64,000 nt of DNA from Methanosalsum zhilinae DSM 4017 (GTDB taxonomy: Archaea > Halobacteriota > Methanosarcinia > Methanosarcinales > Methanosarcinaceae): positions 186,001 through 250,000 of the forward strand of contig NC_015676.1 of the NCBI RefSeq assembly GCF_000217995.1, given 5' to 3'. Within the stretch, counting starts at the first letter, position 1. Each line of letters begins with the position of its first letter. The translations under genes and the position numbers were made by a program. The notes under the pieces were generated by a model. It did not search any database and was not told the DNA's origin. It worked only from the letters and a program-made list of their open reading frames with translations. Of this stretch, positions 55,780 through 64,000 are shown in pieces.

Positions 55780-57360
55780 ATGAAATATAGTTATAGACCT
55801 ATTATATGTTCTGTTTTTGCTGTCCTTTTAGTGGTTCTCTGTATATCCGGCTGTCTAGGGGACAATGGTGATACAGAGCAAAATGGTATTGAAGGTTCTC
55901 ATGAAAGTGTGTTGCGTATAGCTCAAACGTTTGGTCCATCACATTCCCTGGATCCTGCGTCTGATTGGGTCGGATGGTATGTAAGACAGGCTGGTATCTA
56001 TGAGACGCTGTTCAGTTATGATGAGAATATGGAACTTGTACCCGAGCTGGCTACAGGGTATGAAGCAATAGATGAGGTAACATGGGAGGTTCGATTAAGG
56101 GATGATGTAAAATTCCATGACGGTACTCCAATGGATGCGGATGCCGTAGTATATTCCATTGAAAGGGTAATGAATCCTGATAATAGGCGTAGTAGCCAAT
56201 ATCGCTTTATCGAGGATGTGTATGCTGTGGATAATTATACTGTACATATAGTTACACAAAAAGCTTATGCACCGACTATTGCAAGTTTAACTGACCCTAT
56301 AGTTTCCATAGTAAATCCCAATGTAGATAATCTTGCAGGCAATCCTTCAGGAACGGGTCCATTCATCTACTCTTCGTTTAATCCTGATATCAGACTTGAA
56401 GTGAAGAAGAACGAGAATTACTGGGGTGATCTGGCACGTGTGGATAGGGTAGTGATAGAGTATGTGAGCGACCCGTTGACCCGGGCATTGAAAATCGAAG
56501 GCAGGGATGTGCATATTGCTGACAGTATACCCCCATCTGAGGTTGCAAGGCTGGACGCTCGTCCACACTTAAAAATGGTCAATGAGGAAACTATGAGGAC
56601 TGCGTTCATGTACGTCAACACAAATAAGGAGCCACTTGATGATGTGCGTGTAAGACAGGCTATAAGCCATGCTATCAACAGAGAACAGGTGGTCAATGCG
56701 GCACTTGAAGGATTTGGAGGCAGTCCTGCAATAGGTATGTTCCCATCCAATTTCATGTGGTCAGCTAATGATGAAATTGAACCTTACCACCATGATACTG
56801 ATAAGGCACTGGAGTTGCTCAGTGAGGCAGGTATTGAGGATACTACAGGAGATGGTAGGTTAGAATATAATGGGGAACCGTTCACCATTGATATCAAGAC
56901 ATATTCGGCACGTCCTGAACTTCGACCTGCAGCGGAAGTGATGGCCATTCAGCTCAAATCGATAGGTATTGAGAGTAAGGCAGTGACACTTGAAAGTGGC
57001 GCACTTAGCGCTGATATGAATAATGGTAACTATGACCTTGCACTCTATGCCTGGGGTATAGCTCCAACAGGTGACCCTGACTATTTCCTGACACAACATT
57101 TCGAATCAGGCAATACTTATGCTGAATGGACGGGGTACTCTAACCCGGATGTGGACGAGTGGTTAAGTATTGCAAGGACCGATCCTGATGAGAACGTGAG
57201 GATGGAGTATTATAATAAGGTTCAGAAACAGGTTCATGAGGACTGTCCCCAACTGTTCGTATTCTATTACAAAAAGACAGTAGGACTTGCAGATGAAGTT
57301 GATGGATTCGTGTTATATCCAAACGAGATAACGGTCCTAACGAACAATATTGGTATCTGA
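55780..57360 (+). CDS. Peptide/nickel-type ABC transporter substrate-binding lipoprotein
   Basis: 526 residues. Signal peptide with lipobox CISGC (lipid-anchored outside), then a cluster-C solute-binding protein: YETLFSYDENMELVPELATGYE, WEVRLRDDVKFHDGTPMDADAVVYSIER, VRQAISHAINREQVV. Family members (NikA, OppA, DppA) bind peptides, nickel-chelates, or haem-like ligands; the ligand here is unknown. GTG at 55771 is an alternative start. First gene of a seven-gene operon. Confidence 0.9.
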   Translation: MKYSYRPIICSVFAVLLVVLCISGCLGDNGDTEQNGIEGSHESVLRIAQTFGPSHSLDPASDWVGWYVRQAGIYETLFSYDENMELVPELATGYEAIDEVTWEVRLRDDVKFHDGTPMDADAVVYSIERVMNPDNRRSSQYRFIEDVYAVDNYTVHIVTQKAYAPTIASLTDPIVSIVNPNVDNLAGNPSGTGPFIYSSFNPDIRLEVKKNENYWGDLARVDRVVIEYVSDPLTRALKIEGRDVHIADSIPPSEVARLDARPHLKMVNEETMRTAFMYVNTNKEPLDDVRVRQAISHAINREQVVNAALEGFGGSPAIGMFPSNFMWSANDEIEPYHHDTDKALELLSEAGIEDTTGDGRLEYNGEPFTIDIKTYSARPELRPAAEVMAIQLKSIGIESKAVTLESGALSADMNNGNYDLALYAWGIAPTGDPDYFLTQHFESGNTYAEWTGYSNPDVDEWLSIARTDPDENVRMEYYNKVQKQVHEDCPQLFVFYYKKTVGLADEVDGFVLYPNEITVLTNNIGI

Positions 57361-57385
57361 CAAGTTTAGAGGAGTTTTGATCTTA

Positions 57386-58165
57386 ATGGATGTTAAGAAA
57401 CAGATACAGGATTATTGGGACTGGAGAAGCACGAGTTATATCAATGGTGTGACCGGTCTTGAAGGAGAAGAAAGGGAACTCTGGAAACAGGCCCTTTCTC
57501 TCCATTTAGGTGAAGGCAGGCTAAAGATCCTGGATGTGGGTACAGGCCGGGGTTTCCTTGCATTGTTATTGGCTGAGATGGGACATGAGGTCACAGCAGT
57601 TGATATTTCACAATCAATGGTAGACAGGGCAGAGAAGGAAGCAGAAAGTAGAGGGCTGGATGTAACTTTTTCAAAATGTGATGCTGAGGATCTGCCATTT
57701 GATGACGGGATGTTTGATGTTGTAGTGAACAAATATCTTCTATGGACTCTGCCCAACCCTGATAAGGCTTTAAGTGAATGGAACCGGGTACTATCGCCTG
57801 AAAATGGTAAGGTGATTGCAATTGATGGCAACTGGTTCGACCCTGCTCCCACTAAAAGAGTAAAGAGATGGTTAAGCAAGCTTGTGAAAAATATTGGTGT
57901 CAGGGACAGGAAGACCAGTTATACCAGTTCTAACAGGTTTGATCAGCATTATTCAGGGTTCAATGATTCCTTACCTCTATACCTTGATGTAAGACCTGAA
58001 AGCGTTACTCCGTTATTCCTGCAGGCAGGATTTGATGATGTAAAATTCAGTGAATTGAAAGAGATACATGAATATAACTTAAGACAATTACATCCCGTTT
58101 TACGCATACTGAATACTGACTCTGTATTTCTGGTTGCTGCTAATAAAATATCTATAAGGAAATAG
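57386..58165 (+). CDS. Class I SAM-dependent methyltransferase
   Basis: 259 residues from ATG 57386. SAM motif I is ILDVGTGRGFLALLLAEMGHEVTAVDIS, motif II FDDGMFDVVVNKYLLWTLPNPDKAL. It belongs to the UbiE/small-molecule group; the substrate is unknown. Lying between the binding protein and permeases of an importer, it may modify the imported compound or make a chelator for it (inference). The gene overlaps the binding-protein frame only through upstream codons that I reject. Confidence 0.85.
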   Translation: MDVKKQIQDYWDWRSTSYINGVTGLEGEERELWKQALSLHLGEGRLKILDVGTGRGFLALLLAEMGHEVTAVDISQSMVDRAEKEAESRGLDVTFSKCDAEDLPFDDGMFDVVVNKYLLWTLPNPDKALSEWNRVLSPENGKVIAIDGNWFDPAPTKRVKRWLSKLVKNIGVRDRKTSYTSSNRFDQHYSGFNDSLPLYLDVRPESVTPLFLQAGFDDVKFSELKEIHEYNLRQLHPVLRILNTDSVFLVAANKISIRK

Positions 58166-58170
58166 ACAGC

Positions 58171-59121
58171 ATGCTAAATTACGTACTGCGAAGGATATTG
58201 TTCTTGATACCGACCCTTCTTCTAGTTTCGGTGTTGAGCTTTTCTATCATCCATTTCGCGCCTGGGGATCCTGCAGAACTCTTAATGACAGGTCCTGATG
58301 GCATTGCTGATCCTGTGGCAGTCAAGGAGTTCAGTGAGAAGATGGGCTTTGATAGGCCTTTTCATGTGCAGTACGGTATCTGGTTGAAACAGGTGATATC
58401 AGGAGACCTTGGATATTCTTACATGACAGGTCAGCCGGTTGCAGAAGCCATTACACATAAATTTGCAGCAACTTTCAAGCTAGCTGTACTGAGCATGTTC
58501 TTTGCATTGCTCATCGCTGTTCCTGGTGGAATTATTGCTGCACTTGGCAGAGATACATGGAAAGATGATATCAGCAGATTCATTTCATTGATAGGTGTCT
58601 CTGTACCCAATTTCTGGCAGAGCTATATCATGATACTGGTATTTGCCCTGATTCTGGACATGTTTCCAGTTGGAGGTTATGGGGAAAGTGGTGAGCTGAA
58701 ATTCATGATATTACCGGCGATAACTCTGGGAACTGCTTCTGCAGCTGTCCTGATGAGATTGGTAAGGTCAAGTTTGCTGGATGTTCTTGATCAGGACTAT
58801 ATCAGGGCAGCAAGGGCACGTGGTATACCTGAACACATCATAATTGGAAAATATGGATTAAAGAATGCGTTCATTCCGGTAATTACCATGCTGGGCTTAA
58901 GTTTTGGATACCTGCTAAATGGCTCTGTGGTTGTGGAAACGGTTTTCGCATGGCCGGGTATAGGTAACCTGATGGTGAATTCCATATATGATAGAGATTA
59001 TCCGATGATACAGGGTACACTTCTTTTCGTGGCAACTATTTTTGTGGTAGTTAATCTGCTAGTTGATATTTCGTATGCGTATCTTGATCCCAGGTGGAGG
59101 TATGATGAGAATAATAGCTAA
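58171..59121 (+). CDS. ABC transporter permease (DppB/NikB family)
   Basis: 316 residues, six membrane spans, ending with the EAA loop DQDYIRAARARGIPEHIIIGKYGLKNA that touches the ATPase. FAPGDPAELL in the first third is typical of the DppB group. Five bases after the methyltransferase gene. Confidence 0.93.
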   Translation: MLNYVLRRILFLIPTLLLVSVLSFSIIHFAPGDPAELLMTGPDGIADPVAVKEFSEKMGFDRPFHVQYGIWLKQVISGDLGYSYMTGQPVAEAITHKFAATFKLAVLSMFFALLIAVPGGIIAALGRDTWKDDISRFISLIGVSVPNFWQSYIMILVFALILDMFPVGGYGESGELKFMILPAITLGTASAAVLMRLVRSSLLDVLDQDYIRAARARGIPEHIIIGKYGLKNAFIPVITMLGLSFGYLLNGSVVVETVFAWPGIGNLMVNSIYDRDYPMIQGTLLFVATIFVVVNLLVDISYAYLDPRWRYDENNS

Positions 59122-59947
59122 TAGGAGCATGGTAATAGGCATGGTACTGGCAGGTGTCATGGTAATGGTTGCACTGTTTGCACCATGGCTTGCTCCAAAT
59201 GATCCTCAGGAGTCTAATCTTGATGAGAGATTAGTTGCACCTGAATATTCATTATCCTCGCAATATCCTTTTGGAACAGATCACCTGGGAAGGTGTATAT
59301 TGAGCCGTGCATTGTTTGCTACAAGGATTAGTCTGTTGATAGGTATATCCGTTATATCCCTGTCACTGGTTACAGGAACTGTTATTGGTGCAGTATCAGG
59401 ATATTCTGGTGGTGTGGTGGATGAGATCATTATGAGAGTTGTGGATGCATTTCTGTCCTTTCCCGGAATGTTTGTGGCACTTGCTGTGGCTGGTATTTTC
59501 GGTGGGTCAATTGTAGGGCTGGTGGTCGCACTTACACTGGTCGAATGGACGGTATTTGCACGGATCAGTCGGGGATCTGTTATATCTGTTAAGAATATGG
59601 ATTATGTATTAGCTTCCAAGGCTATGGGTGCAGGAAGTGGGCATATATTGAAGTATCATATATTACCAAACATTACTTCACCCCTGCTGGTCATTGCTAC
59701 CTTAGGTATGGGTTATGTTATACTTGCAGCAGCCAGCCTCAGTTTCCTGGGACTGGGAGTATCCTCATATCCTGAACTTGGAATGATGGTGAGCGATGGC
59801 AGATTCTTCTTACAATCAGCACCACATGTAATGTTTTTCCCAGGAATGTTCATTGTAAGCATTGTTCTGGGCTTTAATTTTATTGGTGACGGATTGAGGG
59901 ACATATTTGATCCCAGGGATACTAAACAAAGATGGAGAGTGTTCTAA
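59105..59947 (+). CDS. ABC transporter permease (DppC/NikC family)
   Basis: 280 residues from ATG 59105; the twin ATG at 59102 would also fit GGTGGAGGT. It overlaps the first permease by 17 nt. DppC signatures FGTDHLGRCILSRALFATRISLLIG and the EAA loop MDYVLASKAMGAGSGHILKYHILPN. Five or six membrane spans. Confidence 0.93.
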   Translation: MRIIANRSMVIGMVLAGVMVMVALFAPWLAPNDPQESNLDERLVAPEYSLSSQYPFGTDHLGRCILSRALFATRISLLIGISVISLSLVTGTVIGAVSGYSGGVVDEIIMRVVDAFLSFPGMFVALAVAGIFGGSIVGLVVALTLVEWTVFARISRGSVISVKNMDYVLASKAMGAGSGHILKYHILPNITSPLLVIATLGMGYVILAAASLSFLGLGVSSYPELGMMVSDGRFFLQSAPHVMFFPGMFIVSIVLGFNFIGDGLRDIFDPRDTKQRWRVF

Positions 59948-60868
59948 TTGTTAAAGTTGCGTGACGTGAAGATAAGCTTTCTTTCATCTGAAGGTTTACT
60001 GGCACCTGTAGATTCAGTAGATATCGATCTAAAAGAGAAAGAAACATTTACTATTATTGGTGAATCAGGGTGCGGGAAATCTCTTATTGCAAACTCTATA
60101 CTGGGTCTGCTGCCAAAGGATGCTGAAATATCAGGCCGAATTTATCTTGAGGAAGAGGATCTTCTGTCCCTTCCTGAAAAATCACTAAAGAAGATCAGAG
60201 GCAGACGTGTGGGAATGGTATTCCAGAACCCCTCCAGCTCATTGAATCCTGTTTTCACTATGAGGTCACAGCTGGCTGAGATCATGAAATACTCTGGTAT
60301 GTCGCCAGCACTTCAAAACATGGTAGATCTCATGCAAAAGGTTGGGATAAATGATCCCTTACACAGGCTGGCCCAATATCCTCATCAGCTGAGTGGTGGC
60401 TTGAAACAAAGATTTGCTGTGGCCTTTGGTACTGCCAGCGATCCGGATATTTTAATCGCTGATGAGCCTACCACTGGTCTTGATATTACCCTTAAGATGC
60501 AGCTGATCGATATGCTAGCACAGTTACATTCCCAGCGCTCGATACTCCTGATAACCCATGATCTTGATGTAGCCTATACCCTGTCGGATAAAATCGGTGT
60601 CATGTATGCAGGTGAAATCGTGGAAGTGGCACCAGTATCATCATTTTTTTCAAAACCTCTGCATCCGTATTCCAGGAAATTGATAGAGTCGCATCCGTTA
60701 CGTGAAATGAAACCCATTCCAGGTAATTCTCCACATATCGCAGAACGGCCACAGGGCTGCAGATTCAGTTCAAGGTGTGAACATGGGGATCTCTGCTGTT
60801 GTAGTACACATCCTGAAATGGTGCAGGTGGATGAGGACCGGTTCGTGAGGTGTCTTGCTTATGCTTGA
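59948..60868 (+). CDS. ABC transporter ATP-binding protein (DppD/NikD family)
   Basis: 306 residues from TTG 59948, directly after the permease stop, with GGAGAGTG upstream. Walker A GESGCGKS, signature LSGGLKQRF (Leu instead of the usual Gln, tolerated in the family), Walker B ILIADEPTTGLD. The C-terminal Cys-rich oligopeptide-transporter tail (PQGCRFSSRCEHGDLCCCSTHPEM) may carry a [4Fe-4S] cluster, as in other DppD proteins. Confidence 0.93.
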   Translation: MLKLRDVKISFLSSEGLLAPVDSVDIDLKEKETFTIIGESGCGKSLIANSILGLLPKDAEISGRIYLEEEDLLSLPEKSLKKIRGRRVGMVFQNPSSSLNPVFTMRSQLAEIMKYSGMSPALQNMVDLMQKVGINDPLHRLAQYPHQLSGGLKQRFAVAFGTASDPDILIADEPTTGLDITLKMQLIDMLAQLHSQRSILLITHDLDVAYTLSDKIGVMYAGEIVEVAPVSSFFSKPLHPYSRKLIESHPLREMKPIPGNSPHIAERPQGCRFSSRCEHGDLCCCSTHPEMVQVDEDRFVRCLAYA

Positions 60869-61673
60869 GGTAAAAAATGTCAATAAATCGTACCCTTCTG
60901 GAAATTTGTTCAAAAAGAGAAATATAGATGTATTGCAGGACATCTCTTTCAGGATGAGAGGCCAGGAGACTTTATGTATCGTTGGGGAGAGTGGCTGTGG
61001 AAAGACTACGCTGGGTAAATGCCTGGTTGGACTTGAAAAGATCGATTCAGGTGTCATCAAGGCAGGTAATGATATTTTGAACAGCAGCATCAGCGGCACC
61101 AAGCTCTCTGCTGCAATATCGCGAATACAGATAATTTTCCAGAATCCGGATATGTCACTCAATCCTAAAAAATCAATTTATCAGATATTGGCCGAACCTC
61201 TTATACTCCAGAAAAGTCCAAAACAGGAGTTCAAAAAAATCATTGTGGATGCAATAGAATCCGTAGGAATGTATGAAAAACATTTATCCTATTATCCTCA
61301 TCAGTTAAGCGGAGGTCAGAACCAGAGGATAGCTATAGCTCGTTCGATACTGATGGCTCCTGATATCCTGATAGCTGATGAGGTAACTTCAGCACTCGAT
61401 GTTTCTGTTCAGGCACATATAGTTCAACTTTTAATGAAGGTCAAAAAAGAAATGAGTATGACACTGATTTTCATATCACATGATCTTGCACTTGTTAAAA
61501 GGATTGCTGATAGGGTCATGGTCATGAAAGACGGACGTATAGTTGAACTTGACCACACCTCTGATATTTTCCTGAATCCCAAACACGAGTATACCAGGAC
61601 ACTGGTGGATAACATGAAGAAAGTGTCTTTGATCAGTAACTTTAAACAACTGGAAAAACCTGTTTTAGCTTAA
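60861..61673 (+). CDS. ABC transporter ATP-binding protein (DppF/NikE family)
   Basis: 270 residues from ATG 60861, 8 nt inside the previous gene with GAGGTG at 60847-60852. Walker A GESGCGKTT, signature LSGGQNQRIAIARS, Walker B ILIADEVTSALD. Partner of the NikD-type ATPase in an asymmetric motor dimer. Confidence 0.94.
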   Translation: MLEVKNVNKSYPSGNLFKKRNIDVLQDISFRMRGQETLCIVGESGCGKTTLGKCLVGLEKIDSGVIKAGNDILNSSISGTKLSAAISRIQIIFQNPDMSLNPKKSIYQILAEPLILQKSPKQEFKKIIVDAIESVGMYEKHLSYYPHQLSGGQNQRIAIARSILMAPDILIADEVTSALDVSVQAHIVQLLMKVKKEMSMTLIFISHDLALVKRIADRVMVMKDGRIVELDHTSDIFLNPKHEYTRTLVDNMKKVSLISNFKQLEKPVLA

Positions 61674-61693
61674 TTCAAAAAGGACCTATTCAC

Positions 61694-62404
61694 ATGAATT
61701 CAAAAATAACCATTCTCTGCCAGCAAGTACATGAGATACTTGCATGTAAAGATAGAATAATTTATGGATTTGCAGATATTGGTGATACAGAGGTGTCTCT
61801 GCCATTCTCTGGATTGAAAAAGGGGATAGTTATGGGTACATCTTTAGGCAAAAGTTCGATACAGGAACTACCCCAGGGTATATCCCGGGAATATATTGAT
61901 GAATGCTATCGAGCTAATGCTGAACTCGACTTGTTAGGAGTGCAGCTAAAAGATATTTTGATAAATGAAGGATATAATGCAATATCACTGACCTCAAGTA
62001 CTTCTGATTATGATCCTGAAACTTTCAAAACGACATTCTCTCATAAAAGGGCAGCCACAGGAGCAGGTATTGGGTGGATTGGCAAATCCGGGCTGCTAGT
62101 TACAAAGGAGCTGGGGTCAGCTTTACGACTGAATACGGTATTGACAGATGCACCACTACCCACAGATCGTGCTCCTGTAACCAGATCTGAATGTGGTGAA
62201 TGTACTGAATGTATGACAAACTGTCCAGCCGGTGCCATCAAAGGTGTCCAGTGGAACACATCGCTTAACCGTGATGATCTGATTGATGTAAATGATTGCT
62301 ACAAAGAATGTGTAGATGCAGCTGAAAAGGTCGGGTTCGAGTATCCTCTGTGTGGTAAATGTATTGCAGCATGTCCCTGGACCATTAGGTATACTCAAAG
62401 CTAA
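61694..62404 (+). CDS. Double [4Fe-4S] protein related to epoxyqueuosine reductase (QueG)
   Basis: 236 residues. SHKRAATGAGIGWIGKSGLLVTKELGSALRLNTVLTD aligns with the cobalamin-binding/central part of QueG, and CGECTECMTNCPAGAI and CGKCIAACPW are the two ferredoxin-type cluster motifs. It lacks the first ~100 residues and the C-terminal HEAT repeats of true QueG. In methanogens such short homologues are found near corrinoid-protein genes. Here it closes the importer operon, suggesting reductive activation of a metal complex or corrinoid (inference). Confidence 0.82.
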   Translation: MNSKITILCQQVHEILACKDRIIYGFADIGDTEVSLPFSGLKKGIVMGTSLGKSSIQELPQGISREYIDECYRANAELDLLGVQLKDILINEGYNAISLTSSTSDYDPETFKTTFSHKRAATGAGIGWIGKSGLLVTKELGSALRLNTVLTDAPLPTDRAPVTRSECGECTECMTNCPAGAIKGVQWNTSLNRDDLIDVNDCYKECVDAAEKVGFEYPLCGKCIAACPWTIRYTQS

Positions 62405-62525
62405 TTTTTAATAAATCAGGCCTGGTAGTCAACCACTCCTCCCATATGAAAGGAGACTCCTGCTCTAAAACTTGAACAGATTGATTACAGTTCCCCTAAC
62501 TAAAATTTGAGTCTGTATGATTAAA

Positions 62526-62591
62526 GATAATAGCACTAGCATGTGGGTTGTTGGGGGTGGGGGGAAAAAATGTCAGGCTAGCGCTATTATC
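62526..62591 (+). repeat. 15-bp inverted repeat around a G-rich loop
   Basis: GATAATAGCACTAGC (62526-62540) pairs with GCTAGCGCTATTATC (62577-62591) with a single mismatch. The 36-nt loop contains GGGTTGTTGGGGGTGGGGGG (62545-62564), able to form a G-quadruplex. It lies alone in a 350-bp gap that otherwise holds no gene; it could be a terminator of the importer operon, a MITE-like remnant or a regulatory structure. Confidence 0.7.
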
Positions 62592-62754
62592 ACTATATAT
62601 TATATTTGTGACTGCATATAAGATTATTTCAGGCTGCATGATGTGGATATGAAATGAACTGCTTTTCCTGATAATGTAAATTTGGTAAATATAACTTCAG
62701 ACCTTTTAGAGGTTACCACAAAATTTATTGCAACTCTCCACATTAAGTGCGACC

Positions 62755-63360
62755 ATGAATAGTAAAGTAGTGATAGTGCTGGTTGCACTGATAGGTGCTG
62801 TACTCCTGAGTGGATGTGCAGATGTGGGAATTGATCCCGGAGAAGCGACAGTTGAAAGAGGTGATACCGTATCTTTTGATTATATAGGTATGTATGAAAA
62901 TGGTACTGTTTTTGATACATCCATTGAGGATGTAGCCATTGAGAATGAGATACATAATCCTCAAAGGCAGTATGAACCAATGACATTTGAGGTCGGGTCT
63001 CCTAATATAATTGAAGGTATAAGCACAGGTCTAATCGGCATGACCGAGGGTGAGGAAAAAACCATTACACTCGAGCCGGAAGAGGCCTATGGTCCATATC
63101 GAGAAGATATGATAGTACCCATTACAATTGAAGAATATCAGGAAATGACTGGCTCTGATGAACTACCCCAGCCTGGAGATGTTCTCATGACTCAGATGGG
63201 CCAATTGCCTGTAAATGATGTGAATGAAACTCATGTGAAACTGGATACCAATCATCCAATGGCTGGAAAGACACTGGTATTTGATGTCACAGTTGTTTCA
63301 ATTGAGAAAGGTGACGGAAGTGCTGAAGATGTGGATGTAACTCCTGATCTGAATCTTTAA
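62755..63360 (+). CDS. FKBP-type peptidyl-prolyl isomerase lipoprotein
   Basis: 201 residues from ATG 62755. Lipobox LLSGC gives outer-face anchoring. FKBP domain of the SlyD type: VERGDTVSFDYIGMYENGTVFDTSIED, EVGSPNIIEGISTGLIGMTEGEEKTITLEPEEAYGPY, and after the flap insert NHPMAGKTLVFDVTV. It assists folding of secreted proteins, plausibly the abundant S-layer proteins (inference). Confidence 0.92.
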   Translation: MNSKVVIVLVALIGAVLLSGCADVGIDPGEATVERGDTVSFDYIGMYENGTVFDTSIEDVAIENEIHNPQRQYEPMTFEVGSPNIIEGISTGLIGMTEGEEKTITLEPEEAYGPYREDMIVPITIEEYQEMTGSDELPQPGDVLMTQMGQLPVNDVNETHVKLDTNHPMAGKTLVFDVTVVSIEKGDGSAEDVDVTPDLNL

Positions 63361-63373
63361 TGAAATATAAGCA

Positions 63374-63407
63374 GTGAGGCTTCTAAATTACCTCACAATC
63401 CTTTTTT
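63374..63407. terminator. Terminator between convergent genes
   Basis: GTGAGG (63374-63379) and CCTCAC (63391-63396) form a 6-bp stem with T-run at 63402-63407 on the plus strand, ending the FKBP gene. Confidence 0.5.
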
Positions 63408-63438
63408 AATATTTATTGACAAGCTGAATTATTAAGAG

Positions 63439-63762
63439 TCAGCCCCAGCCAGTTCCAGTTGCTTGATCTTCTTTATTGGTGTTCAGGATACTGTCATAAA
63501 CATCTGTCCATCCGATCTGGGATCCTGCTGCTACCAGCATTGCCACAGATATGGCTTCTGCGATCTGTTCACTGGTTGCTCCGTATGAAAGTGCTTTTTT
63601 TGAATGGAGTTCAGTACAGTGTTCACACCGCATAAGAACAGATGAAGCTACTGCTATGAGTTCTTTTGTTCTGCTGTCAAGTGCACCGTCCTTGAGAATC
63701 GAATCACGCATTTCATTGAAAGCTTCAGCGGTTTCAGGTATATTTTTTTCAAGAAAAGACAT
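63439..63762 (-). CDS. Carboxymuconolactone decarboxylase/AhpD-family protein
   Basis: 107 residues from ATG 63762, with GGAGGAA before it; upstream open codons are leader. The AhpD core TKELIAVASSVLMRCEHCTELHSKKAL contains the redox CxxC and downstream His. Such small proteins act as thiol-dependent reductases of peroxides. Divergent from a flavodoxin gene, with which it may share an oxygen-stress promoter. Confidence 0.9.
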   Translation of the reverse strand: MSFLEKNIPETAEAFNEMRDSILKDGALDSRTKELIAVASSVLMRCEHCTELHSKKALSYGATSEQIAEAISVAMLVAAGSQIGWTDVYDSILNTNKEDQATGTGWG

Positions 63763-63915
63763 GCTATTCCTCCGTAAATACCAATGCTTTCCTGTCTGAA
63801 ATAATCCCCGGTGGATACTGCATCCAAAAATCCAAAAAAGAGTTATATTACCAGGACCATATAATGTCTGTAGGGTAAAAACGTTTTTTGTAAGCATAAA
63901 TGGGAGGAATAAATA

Positions 63916-64000
63916 ATGAAAGTTTTAGTTACCTATGTTTCTCAGACCGGGAATACCAAAAAGGTTGCAGAGGCAATCTACGATGGGATAGACGAAGATA
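63916..64000 (+). CDS. Flavodoxin (3' truncated by window end)
   Basis: The first 28 codons begin MKVLVTYVSQTGNTKKVAEA, where SQTGNT is the FMN-phosphate loop of flavodoxins. GGGAGGAAT lies upstream. The rest is outside the window. Confidence 0.85.
   Translation, partial: MKVLVTYVSQTGNTKKVAEAIYDGIDED

Overview
The window is a stretch of a methanogen chromosome from the family Methanosarcinaceae (order Methanosarcinales). The evidence is mer next to fpoF (the F420H2-oxidising subunit of the membrane dehydrogenase of cytochrome-containing methanogens), an fwdDBAC formylmethanofuran dehydrogenase operon, an anaerobic corrin-ring pathway, three paralogous tandem-domain S-layer proteins with PGF-CTERM sorting tails, archaeal TATA boxes, and a tRNA-Met with a BHB-type intron. 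I cannot name the genus from sequence alone. No plasmid, virus or CRISPR signature is visible. The only mobile element is a decayed TnpB remnant.

Layout. 1-4.6 kb: housekeeping and poorly known genes (YchF-type GTPase, a cis-prenyltransferase homologue with a degenerate active site, RimI, a zinc-ribbon protein, a AAA ATPase, a PhnP-like hydrolase). 4.7-7.3 kb: a C1/F420 operon, mer-fpoF-nadM. 7.4-9.6 kb: a stress/arsenite unit (tandem-domain Usp, Acr3 and perhaps a Cys-rich micro-protein) behind a perfect palindrome at the TATA box. 9.9-14.4 kb: trpD-trpF-trpE-trpG plus a Fap7-type kinase, every junction overlapping, with a TGTACA operator-like site at the promoter. 14.5-20.4 kb: cobalamin genes cbiP on the minus strand and cbiT-L-F-G-GH-C on the plus strand, with CbiG split in two and its C-terminal domain fused to CbiH. 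20.4-25.6 kb: CcdA/thioredoxin lipoprotein, riboflavin/F420-precursor reductase, CBS-domain protein, two tandem Usp genes and an amidohydrolase.

25.8-35.6 kb is the most remarkable object: one gene for a 3261-residue protein with six AAA+ modules in a strict A-B-A-B-A-B alternation, a WD40-type propeller inserted in the middle, a metallopeptidase-like HExxE segment, a charged coiled coil and a C-terminal MIDAS-bearing VWA domain. The general plan (six AAA+ units in one chain, then a VWA) recalls eukaryotic midasin, but the A modules are of a MoxR/NtrC-like kind. Just downstream lie a candidate structured RNA and a 46-residue zinc-ribbon gene, facing a KaiC-like ATPase.

37-47 kb is an envelope locus. 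It holds three S-layer genes that share almost the same promoter and a ~180-200 nt leader with a 15-nt identical element, strong terminators after each gene, and a 79-residue PGF-CTERM protein between the first two. 47-49.3 kb carries a lipoprotein, a membrane protein and two small DUF proteins. 49.4-53.6 kb is fwdDBAC (minus strand). The intron-bearing tRNA-Met, an FGE-like protein and the TnpB remnant follow. 55.8-62.4 kb is a peptide/nickel-type ABC importer operon that also encodes a SAM methyltransferase and a QueG-like double [4Fe-4S] protein, suggesting import and processing of a metal complex or cofactor. The end carries a hairpin with a G-rich loop, an FKBP lipoprotein, an AhpD-like protein and the start of a flavodoxin.
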